This document shows positions 1 through 5,612 of a DNA stretch of 17,194 nucleotides, in pieces. The DNA comes from JARYGU01 sp033795365 (GTDB lineage: Bacteria > Pseudomonadota > Alphaproteobacteria > Rhizobiales > Rhizobiaceae): NCBI GenBank assembly GCA_033795365.1, contig JARYGU010000040.1, forward strand, positions 1 to 17,194, written 5' to 3'. Position numbers and translations under genes: made by a program. Position 1 is the stretch's first letter. Each line of letters begins with the position of its first letter. Below the pieces are notes generated by a model. It saw only the letters and a program-made list of their open reading frames with translations, was not told the DNA's origin and did no database searches.

Positions 1-86
1 CCGCATCGACACGTTACGCGATCCGTCCGGCGGCGGAAGGAAGGATAGGATAAGGCAGGTGCGAGGGGTGGGGAAAAATGGGATGC

Positions 87-119
87 AAAAAATGAGGCCG
101 GCTTTCGCCGGCATCATTC
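87..119 (-). terminator. Rho-independent terminator of the 43-residue gene
   Basis: Read on the minus strand, GCCGGC, a GAAA tetraloop and GCCGGC form a six-pair GC stem. AATGA/TCATT extends it across a single mismatch, and six T residues (complement of 87-92) follow. It begins inside the stop codon of the small gene at 118-249, so it closes that transcript immediately after translation ends. The plus strand has no T run after the stem, so it should act in one direction only. Confidence 0.8.
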
Positions 120-249
120 ACTTTCTTTTAAGCGTGCTCTCGCTGTTCTTCACCTGCGAGCCAAGCGTGGGCGGGGCGGATTTTTCGGCGCCCTTTTCCT
201 TCTTGGGTTTGCGCGCTTCCTTGTTGCCTCGGACCTGACCTTTGGCCAT
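118..249 (-). CDS. Small basic conserved hypothetical protein, 43 residues
   Basis: The predicted protein starts MAKGQVRGNKEARKPKKEK and ends LKRK. It is very rich in Lys and Arg, with no hydrophobic segment and no cysteine, so it is probably a soluble cytoplasmic protein. The reading frame is open further upstream, but the start at 249 is chosen because AGGAGGG lies about seven bases before it on the minus strand, a near-perfect ribosome binding site. The opening KGQ.R.NKEARKPKKE resembles a short protein that I recall in many proteobacteria without an assigned function; this similarity is from memory. It diverges from hslV with about 210 bases between and has its own terminator directly after the stop, so it is probably a single-gene transcript. 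Nucleic-acid or ribosome binding would fit the charge, but that is a guess. Confidence 0.75.
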   Translation of the reverse strand: MAKGQVRGNKEARKPKKEKGAEKSAPPTLGSQVKNSESTLKRK

Positions 250-367
250 TGCCGTAACCCTCCTGTTGATGGAGGACCATAACCCGCTCATCTCGGGAAG
301 AAAGCAAGGCTTATTTTCGAAATGGCAGGACCGGCCGGGACCGGGCCAAGCCGCATCCCCGTCCCGT

Positions 368-395
368 TTGCAATTGGCGAAACGCCGCTTACATA
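368..395 (+). promoter_or_regulatory. Candidate hslV promoter, possibly heat-shock sigma (RpoH) type
   Basis: TTGCAA (368-373) is followed 16 bases later by TACATA (390-395, within GCTTACATAG). The pair loosely resembles the alphaproteobacterial RpoH pattern of a CTTGAA-like -35 and a C-rich TAT-containing -10. hslVU is a heat-shock operon in many proteobacteria, which makes an RpoH promoter here likely in principle, but the match is imperfect. Transcription from it would give a leader of roughly 55 bases. Confidence 0.35.
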
Positions 396-409
396 GAAGG
401 CAACGAAAC

Positions 410-442
410 GCCCGTCGCGGGCGATCATGCCCCAAGGCGGGC
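410..442 (+). promoter_or_regulatory. hslV leader with two alternative stems
   Basis: GCCCG (410-414) can pair with CGGGC at 418-422 to make a tight hairpin with a TCG loop, or with the identical CGGGC at 438-442, enclosing the first copy. A third small stem, GCCC (429-432) with GGGC (439-442), competes with the second. The last arm ends six bases before the ribosome binding site AAGG (448-451). The pairings are directly visible; any regulatory effect is inferred. Confidence 0.35.
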
Positions 443-447
443 TTCTC

Positions 448-451
448 AAGG
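448..451 (+). promoter_or_regulatory. Ribosome binding site deciding the hslV start
   Basis: AAGG lies seven bases before ATG at 459. An in-frame GTG at 453 overlaps this site's flank and has no suitably spaced Shine-Dalgarno sequence, so ATG 459 is preferred. Confidence 0.65.
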
Positions 452-458
452 TGTGTAT

Positions 459-1016
459 ATGAGCGAACATAATCCCTATGGAACGATGCATGCGACGACC
501 ATCATCACCGTGCGCAAGGACGGCAAGGTGGTGATGGCGGGCGACGGCCAGGTGAGCCTCGGCCAGACGGTCATGAAAGGCAATGCGCGCAAGGTCCGCC
601 GTCTCGGCAAGGGCGACGTCATAGCCGGCTTCGCCGGCGCGACGGCAGACGCCTTTACGTTGCTCGAGCGGCTGGAAGCCAAGCTCGAACAGTACCCGGA
701 CCAGTTGATGCGGGCGGCCGTCGAGCTTGCCAAGGACTGGCGCACGAACAAGTACCTGCGCAATCTGGAAGCGATGATGCTCGTCGCCGACAAGTCGATC
801 ACGCTGGCGATCACCGGCAATGGCGACGTCCTCGAACCGGAGCACGGCACGATCGCCATCGGCTCGGGCGGCAACTATGCCTATGCCGCCGCCCGCGCAT
901 TGATGGACAGCGATAAGTCGGCCGAGGAGATCGCGCGACGCGCCATGCAGATCGCCGGAGACATCTGCGTCTACACCAACCACAATTTCGTGGTGGAGAC
1001 GCTGGATGCCGCCTGA
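459..1016 (+). CDS. hslV: ATP-dependent protease proteolytic subunit HslV
   Basis: HslV is the N-terminal-nucleophile threonine peptidase of the cytoplasmic HslUV (ClpQY) protease. It forms double hexameric rings capped by HslU and degrades misfolded and regulatory proteins. From ATG 459 the protein has 185 residues. A 12-residue propeptide precedes the catalytic Thr13 in HATTIITVRK. AGDGQVSLGQTVMKGNARKV (27-46) carries the conserved active-site lysine region, FAGATADAFTL (58-68) and IGSGGNYA (134-141) are family blocks, and AGDICVYTNHN (167-176) is the cation-binding C-terminal part. Length and motifs fit a complete enzyme. The longer propeptide compared with enterobacterial HslV, which has only Met before Thr, is usual in rhizobia as I recall. 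The last 11 bases overlap the following acetyltransferase gene, so translation of the two is probably coupled. Expression is likely heat-inducible. Confidence 0.97.
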   Translation: MSEHNPYGTMHATTIITVRKDGKVVMAGDGQVSLGQTVMKGNARKVRRLGKGDVIAGFAGATADAFTLLERLEAKLEQYPDQLMRAAVELAKDWRTNKYLRNLEAMMLVADKSITLAITGNGDVLEPEHGTIAIGSGGNYAYAAARALMDSDKSAEEIARRAMQIAGDICVYTNHNFVVETLDAA

Positions 1017-1545
1017 TCCCGCCCGGATCGGCTTTGCTCCCGTGGAGCCGAGGCATTACCCGCTGCTCAGCAAGTGGCTGAACGAGCCGCACATGCGGGA
1101 GTGGTGGGGCGATCCGGACGAAGAGCTCGGCTTCATCCGCGACATGGTTGACGGAAAGGACACGACGCGGCCCTTTCTCATCATGCTCGACGGCGAGCCG
1201 GTCGGCTATATCCAGTACTGGTTCGTCGGCCACCACCAGAACGAGGCATGGATGAAGGACAACCCCTGGCTGGCGGAGCTTCCGTCCGAGACCGTCGGCG
1301 TCGATCTTTCGATCGGCAAGGCCGACAGGCTCTCGGCAGGCATCGGCTCGGCGGCACTCAAGACCTTCGTCGCCATGCTGCGTGCTCTGGGCCACGAAAC
1401 GATTATCATCGACCCCGATCCAGCCAACGCACGCGCCGTTCGTGCTTATGCCAAGGCAGGGTTTCGGCCCGTGCCGGAGCTCGAAGGCAGAACCGGCGAC
1501 GGCGTTCTGATCATGCAATACGACCCGAAAGCGAACGAGATATGA
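1006..1545 (+). CDS. GNAT-family N-acetyltransferase, AAC(6')-like, inside the hslVU operon
   Basis: A 179-residue acetyl-CoA-dependent acetyltransferase of the GNAT superfamily. WLNEPHMREWWG (24-35), GYIQYW (67-72), VGVDLSIG (97-104), the pyrophosphate-loop segment SAGIGSAA (110-117) and DPDPANARAVRAYAKAGFR (136-154) are the hallmarks of the aminoglycoside 6'-acetyltransferase-like branch. That branch also contains many chromosomal enzymes with no resistance role, and the substrate cannot be told from the sequence. GGAG (995-998) lies seven bases before the ATG. The gene overlaps hslV by 11 bases and shares ATGA with hslU (4-base overlap), so all three are probably translated in series. An acetyltransferase between hslV and hslU is, as I recall, a recurrent rhizobial arrangement, which suggests a selected link, although no role in HslUV proteolysis is known to me. 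The Gln/Arg that usually starts the Q/R-x-x-G-x-G/A loop is Leu109 here, with Arg at 108. Confidence 0.9.
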   Translation: MPPDPARIGFAPVEPRHYPLLSKWLNEPHMREWWGDPDEELGFIRDMVDGKDTTRPFLIMLDGEPVGYIQYWFVGHHQNEAWMKDNPWLAELPSETVGVDLSIGKADRLSAGIGSAALKTFVAMLRALGHETIIIDPDPANARAVRAYAKAGFRPVPELEGRTGDGVLIMQYDPKANEI

Positions 1546-2849
1546 GCAATTTTTCCCCCCGCGAGATCGTTTCCGAGCTCGACAGATACATCATCGGCCA
1601 GCACGACGCCAAGCGTGCGGTCGCGATCGCCCTGCGCAACCGCTGGCGCCGGCACCAGTTGCCCGACGAGCTGCGCGACGAGGTGATGCCGAAGAACATC
1701 CTGATGATCGGCCCGACGGGCGTCGGCAAGACCGAGATCTCCCGCCGTCTGGCGAAACTCGCCGGCGCGCCCTTCGTCAAGGTCGAGGCGACCAAGTTCA
1801 CCGAGGTCGGCTATGTCGGCCGCGACGTCGAGCAGATCGTGCGCGACCTCGTCGAGGTCGGCATCGGCCTCGTGCGCGACAAGAAGCGCGCCGAGGTGAT
1901 GGCGAATGCGCATATGAACGCCGAGGAGCGCGTGCTCGACGCGCTGGTCGGTGCGACGGCGTCGCCGGCGACGCGCGATTCCTTCCGCAAGAAGCTGCGC
2001 GCCAACGAGCTGGACGACAAGGAAATCGAGATCGATGTCGCCGATACCGGCTCCGGCATGCCCGGTTTCGAGATCCCCGGCATGCCGGGCGCCAATATCG
2101 GCGTGCTGAACTTGTCGGAGATGTTCGGCAAGGCGATGGGCGGTCGCACCAAGAAGGTGAAGACGACGGTCAAGGACAGCTACAAGCTCTTGGTCGACGA
2201 CGAATCCGACAAGCTCATCGACAACGAGCAGATAAGCCGCGAGGCGATCCGCTCGGCCGAGAACGACGGCATCGTCTTCATCGACGAGATCGACAAGATC
2301 GCGGCGCGCGACGGCGGCATGGGTGCGGGCGTGTCGCGCGAGGGCGTGCAGCGCGACCTCTTGCCGCTGGTCGAAGGCACGACGGTCGCGACCAAATACG
2401 GGCCGGTGAAGACGGACCATATCCTCTTCATCGCGTCGGGCGCCTTCCATGTCTCCAAGCCCTCCGATCTGCTGCCCGAGCTTCAGGGCCGCCTGCCGAT
2501 CCGCGTCGAGCTGCGCGCGCTGACGAAGGAGGATTTCCGCCGCATCCTGACGGAAACCGAAGCGAGCCTCATTCGCCAGTACAAGGCGCTGATGCAGACG
2601 GAGGAGGTGGAGCTGGAGTTCACCGAGAACGCGATCGACGCGCTGGCCGACGTCGCCGTGCAGCTCAACGCCAGCGTCGAGAACATCGGCGCCCGGCGCC
2701 TGCAGACGGTCATGGAGCGCGTGCTCGACGAGATCTCGTTCGAAGCGCCGGACCAGGGCGGCAAAAAGCTGGTGATCGACGCCGAATATGTCCGCAAGCA
2801 TGTCGGCGAGCTTGCCGCCAATGCCGACCTTTCGCGCTATATTCTGTGA
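1542..2849 (+). CDS. hslU: ATP-dependent protease ATPase subunit HslU
   Basis: HslU (ClpY) is the AAA+ unfoldase ring that recognises, unfolds and threads substrates into HslV. ATG 1542 is chosen because it overlaps the acetyltransferase stop as ATGA and gives the family's usual 435 residues; an open frame further upstream lacks family sequence. Motifs in order are IIGQHDAKRAVAIALRNRWR (17-36), Walker A GPTGVGKT (57-64), pore loop GYVG (90-93), the intermediate I domain at about 110-235, with the MPG-rich stretch at 173-183, and Walker B IVFIDEID (244-251). The sensor/arginine region follows, ending GRLPIRVEL (316-324). The C-terminal LSRYIL is the tail that inserts into HslV pockets to activate it. 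No strong Shine-Dalgarno sequence is visible, which fits translational coupling. A strong terminator follows three bases after the stop. Confidence 0.98.
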   Translation: MSNFSPREIVSELDRYIIGQHDAKRAVAIALRNRWRRHQLPDELRDEVMPKNILMIGPTGVGKTEISRRLAKLAGAPFVKVEATKFTEVGYVGRDVEQIVRDLVEVGIGLVRDKKRAEVMANAHMNAEERVLDALVGATASPATRDSFRKKLRANELDDKEIEIDVADTGSGMPGFEIPGMPGANIGVLNLSEMFGKAMGGRTKKVKTTVKDSYKLLVDDESDKLIDNEQISREAIRSAENDGIVFIDEIDKIAARDGGMGAGVSREGVQRDLLPLVEGTTVATKYGPVKTDHILFIASGAFHVSKPSDLLPELQGRLPIRVELRALTKEDFRRILTETEASLIRQYKALMQTEEVELEFTENAIDALADVAVQLNASVENIGARRLQTVMERVLDEISFEAPDQGGKKLVIDAEYVRKHVGELAANADLSRYIL

Positions 2850-2851
2850 CG

Positions 2852-2896
2852 ATTCGGCACCGGGGGCGAGATATACGCCCCCGGTGCCGAATTTTT
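2852..2896 (+). terminator. Strong terminator of the hslV-GNAT-hslU operon
   Basis: A perfect 16-base-pair stem (2852-2867 with 2877-2892) encloses a nine-base loop, GAGATATAC, followed by TTTT (2893-2896). It starts three bases after the hslU stop codon. The minus strand has no matching T run, so it terminates plus-strand transcripts only. It makes it unlikely that the DUF1402 gene is cotranscribed with hslU. Confidence 0.92.
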
Positions 2897-3036
2897 GATG
2901 AGCGCCGCCCTCGACAGCCGAACGCTTTCTTTCTAGATCACGCCCGCGTTCTCATGCTCAGCATGATTTCGACACGATTGCTCCGCATCGGTCGGCGCAA
3001 ACCGTTCTTCTATGAGGATGACAGGGTATCGGAATC
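2897..3036. other. Intergenic region between hslU terminator and DUF1402 gene, with a 13-base palindrome
   Basis: This 140-base gap should contain the promoter of the DUF1402 gene, but I find no clear -35/-10 pair. It holds the perfect inverted repeat CATGCTCAGCATG (2953-2965), followed by ATTTCGACACGATTG. The wording is reminiscent of scattered rhizobial intergenic repeats (CATGAT...CGAAAA type), but no second arm typical of those elements is present. A short open frame across 2846-3052 has no ribosome binding site and no recognisable protein sequence and is not called. Confidence 0.4.
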
Positions 3037-3987
3037 GTGCGACATCTGCTGACAGTGTTTGCCTTTGCAGCCTCCCTGCTGCTTCAAAGCCATGCATCTG
3101 CCCTGGCGATCGAGGCCGTGCCGGAGGGAAACCGGAACGCCGAGCAGCCGCATGTGCCGGGCGCTTCCGTGCGCCGGACCAAGGCCGGCAAGACCTCCTT
3201 CGACGCGAAATACGAAAAGGTCCGGGACCTCCTGGCCAATGACAGGCAGCTTGTCGGCAAGATCAAGTCGGTCGCGGCACAATACGGTATCGATCCCATC
3301 CATATGGTCGGCGCGATCGTCGGCGAGCATACTTATAATGTCGACGCCTACGACCGGCTGCAGAGCTACTATATCAAGGCGGCCTCCTATGCCGGAAACA
3401 GCTTCCGCTTCGGCTATGACGGCGAAACGATCGCCGATTTCGTCGACAGGCCGCAATTTTCGGTCTGCGCGGACGAGAAGGGCGCCTACGGGCTCTGGAC
3501 CTGCCGCGAGAACGTCTGGGACGCGGAATTCCGCGGCCGCCGCGTCGGCGGGCAGTCCTTTCCGGACAACCGCTTCAGCGCCGTCTTCTTCCAGCCTTTC
3601 TATGCCGGCCAGACATTCGGCCTCGGCCAGATCAACCCCCTGACGGCGTTGACGCTCACGGACGACGTGGCGAGGGTTTCCGGCTACAAGCGCCTCGACG
3701 AAAACGATGCCGCCGGCGTCTACAAGGCGATCATGGATCCGGACATTTCGCTTGCCTATATGGCGGCCTCCATCCGCCGCTCCATCGAGGCCTATCGCCG
3801 GATCGCCGGCGTCGACATCTCCGGCAATCCGGGCATAACCGCGACGCTTTACAATGTCGGCAGTCCGGATGCCCGCGCCGCCGCCTTTGCCGCCCGGCGG
3901 GCTTCGGGGGCTGCAATCTGGCCGGAAGAGAACTATTATGGCTGGCTGGTCAACGACAAGCTGGCGGAACTTCGCTCCCTGCTCTAA
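3037..3987 (+). CDS. Secreted DUF1402-family protein with lytic-transglycosylase-like motifs
   Basis: A 316-residue protein starting at GTG 3037; the spaced AGGG at 3023-3026 is a modest ribosome binding site, and no in-frame ATG precedes a better signal. The N-terminus is a typical Sec signal peptide (Arg, then a hydrophobic core at 4-17, cleavage likely after ALA near 24), so the mature protein should be periplasmic. I recognise the body as the rhizobial DUF1402 family, which has no assigned function. It contains VGAIVGEHTYNVDAY (91-105), FGLGQINP (194-201) and ATLYNVG (269-275). In order and spacing these resemble the three motifs of soluble lytic transglycosylases (catalytic Glu-Ser, GLMQI.P, AYNAG), with Glu97 in the catalytic position. 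Cys144 and Cys156 could form a disulphide. A peptidoglycan-cleaving or peptidoglycan-binding role is inferred. The P450 gene follows 77 bases later on the same strand. Confidence 0.85.
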   Translation: MRHLLTVFAFAASLLLQSHASALAIEAVPEGNRNAEQPHVPGASVRRTKAGKTSFDAKYEKVRDLLANDRQLVGKIKSVAAQYGIDPIHMVGAIVGEHTYNVDAYDRLQSYYIKAASYAGNSFRFGYDGETIADFVDRPQFSVCADEKGAYGLWTCRENVWDAEFRGRRVGGQSFPDNRFSAVFFQPFYAGQTFGLGQINPLTALTLTDDVARVSGYKRLDENDAAGVYKAIMDPDISLAYMAASIRRSIEAYRRIAGVDISGNPGITATLYNVGSPDARAAAFAARRASGAAIWPEENYYGWLVNDKLAELRSLL

Positions 3988-4054
3988 TTCCGCCTCATTG
4001 ACACCGGAGCCTGGAGCTCGACGACCGCCGACGGCTTGTTGCGGCGGAATCCGT

Positions 4055-4058
4055 GAGG
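4055..4058 (+). promoter_or_regulatory. Ribosome binding site deciding the P450 start
   Basis: GAGG (4055-4058) lies six bases before ATG 4065. An in-frame GTG at 4053 overlaps this site and would have no ribosome binding site of its own, so ATG 4065 is preferred; a second ATG at 4071 is also possible. Confidence 0.55.
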
Positions 4059-4064
4059 CCTGAC

Positions 4065-5480
4065 ATGGATATGCGCCCCGAACCGTTCGAACCTCCGGCG
4101 CCCAAGCCGCGCACGGTGCCGCCGTCCCGGCTCGAGATCATCCGCACGGTTTTCCGCAATCCGCTGGAGCTGTGGGGCGAACCGTCCTACACGCTTCCCT
4201 GGATCGATACGCGCTTCTTCCGCGAGCGCACGCTCATCGTCAACGATCCTGGCCTGATCAAGCATGTGCTGGTCGACAACGCCGCAAACTACCGCCTCGC
4301 CGATGTCCGCCAGCTCGTGCTGCGGCCGATCCTGCGCGACGGGCTCTTGACGGCGGAAGGCGCCGTGTGGAAACGGTCCCGCAAGGCCGTCGCCCCGATC
4401 TTCACGCCCAGACACGCGAAGGGCTTCGCCGGCCAGATGCTGCGGCAATCGGAGGAGTATGTCCGCAAATACCAGGGCGCGGGCGCCGGCGGCGAAATCT
4501 CCGACATCGCCATAGACATGACCGAGCTCACCTTTGCGATCCTGGCGGATACGCTCTTTTCCGGCGAGATCGTCACCGCCTCGAACCATTTCGCCGACGA
4601 CGTCAACGAGCTCCTGCACCGCATGGGCCGCGTCGATCCGATGGACCTGCTCAGGGCACCTTCCTGGGTGCCGCGCGTCACGCGCATCGGCGGACAGAAG
4701 GTGCTCGACAAGTTCCGCGCCATCGTCCACGACACGATGGAGCTGAGGCAGGAGCGCATCAAGACGGATCCTCAGGCCGTGCCCCGCGATTTCCTGACGC
4801 TTCTTCTGGAACAGGCGGGGCCGGACGGGCTGACGGACGGGGAGATCGAGGACAATATCCTGACCTTCATCGGCGCCGGCCACGAGACGACGGCGCGGGC
4901 TCTCGCCTGGACGCTATACTGCGTCGCCAACAGCCCGCATATCCGCGACGCGATGGAAGAGGAGATCGACCGCGTGCTCGCGACGGGCGCGGAGCCGGTC
5001 GAGTGGCTGGAGCTGATGCCCTGCACCCGCGCCGCCTTCGAGGAGGCCTTGCGCCTGTTCCCGCCGGCGCCGTCGATCAACCGTGCCGCGATCGCGGACG
5101 ACGAATGGACGAGCGCTTCGGGGGAAACCGTGGAGATCCCGGCGGGGATCACCATCCTCGTGATGCCCTGGACGCTGCACCGCCACGAACTCTACTGGGA
5201 AAAGCCGCGGGCTTTCATGCCGGAGCGCTTCCTCCCTGAAAACCGCGACCGCATCAACCGCTTCCAGTTCCTGCCCTTCGGGGCGGGGCCGCGCATCTGC
5301 ATCGGGGCGACCTTCGCGCTGCAGGAGGCCGTCATCGCGCTTGCGGTCATGATGCACCGCTTCCGTTTCGACATGACCGACCGGACCCGGCCCTGGCCGG
5401 TGCAGCGCCTGACGACGCAGCCGGCGAACGGCCTGCCCATGAGGGTGACGGCGCGCCGGTCCGCCACCATCGCGGCATGA
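4065..5480 (+). CDS. Cytochrome P450
   Basis: A heme-thiolate monooxygenase of 471 residues. The I-helix oxygen-activation motif is AGHETT (271-276), the K-helix ExxR is EALR (327-330), PERF follows at about 386-389, and the heme-binding loop FGAGPRICIG (405-414) carries the proximal ligand Cys412. All key residues are present, so the enzyme should be active. The N-terminus has no membrane anchor, so it is a soluble bacterial P450. The long-form sequence style (FGAGPRICIG, WTLHR, PERF) is closer to the CYP4/CYP102-like clan that often acts on fatty-acid-like or hydrophobic substrates than to the CYP101 type; this placement is by eye. No ferredoxin or reductase gene lies nearby, so electrons must come from partners encoded elsewhere. 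It follows the DUF1402 gene by 77 bases and could be cotranscribed with it. The substrate is unknown. Confidence 0.95.
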   Translation: MDMRPEPFEPPAPKPRTVPPSRLEIIRTVFRNPLELWGEPSYTLPWIDTRFFRERTLIVNDPGLIKHVLVDNAANYRLADVRQLVLRPILRDGLLTAEGAVWKRSRKAVAPIFTPRHAKGFAGQMLRQSEEYVRKYQGAGAGGEISDIAIDMTELTFAILADTLFSGEIVTASNHFADDVNELLHRMGRVDPMDLLRAPSWVPRVTRIGGQKVLDKFRAIVHDTMELRQERIKTDPQAVPRDFLTLLLEQAGPDGLTDGEIEDNILTFIGAGHETTARALAWTLYCVANSPHIRDAMEEEIDRVLATGAEPVEWLELMPCTRAAFEEALRLFPPAPSINRAAIADDEWTSASGETVEIPAGITILVMPWTLHRHELYWEKPRAFMPERFLPENRDRINRFQFLPFGAGPRICIGATFALQEAVIALAVMMHRFRFDMTDRTRPWPVQRLTTQPANGLPMRVTARRSATIAA

Positions 5481-5612
5481 GAGGTTCTGCCCTTTCAGGC
5501 GCGGATTCCGGATGATGCGTGTCGCCGTGAGCTGTGGCAATTCCGCTTAAGATGCAATAACACCGGCAGGCCGGTTCAACGGCTATGTGCATCTCGGTCA
5601 TGGCGGACATTC
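5481..5612. other. Intergenic region between P450 and hyuA-like gene
   Basis: This 132-base gap holds a small inverted repeat ACCGG-CAGG-CCGGT (5562-5575) with no T run after it, so it is not a convincing terminator. I see no clear promoter. A 12-codon frame starting ATGATGCGTGTC (5513) ends at TAA but has no good ribosome binding site and is not called. Confidence 0.3.

Noticed and set aside
1248..1541. Upstream extension of hslU by about 98 codons
   Set aside because: The extension only reads the acetyltransferase gene in another frame; HslU length and N-terminal sequence fit the ATG at 1542.
1006..1545. Aminoglycoside resistance gene aac(6')
   Set aside because: The domain is AAC(6')-like, but the gene is embedded in the core hslVU operon. 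Many chromosomal enzymes of this branch have no resistance role, and there is no mobile context.
2930..3036. Rhizobium-specific intergenic mosaic (RIME) repeat
   Set aside because: Fragments such as CATGATTTCGA are suggestive, but the long paired arms typical of these elements are missing, so only the short palindrome is reported.
2846..3052. 68-codon open frame after hslU
   Set aside because: It runs through the hslU terminator hairpin and overlaps the DUF1402 start, with no ribosome binding site and no recognisable protein.
5562..5575. Terminator after the P450 gene
   Set aside because: The stem is only five pairs, lies 82 bases past the stop and has no T run on the plus strand.
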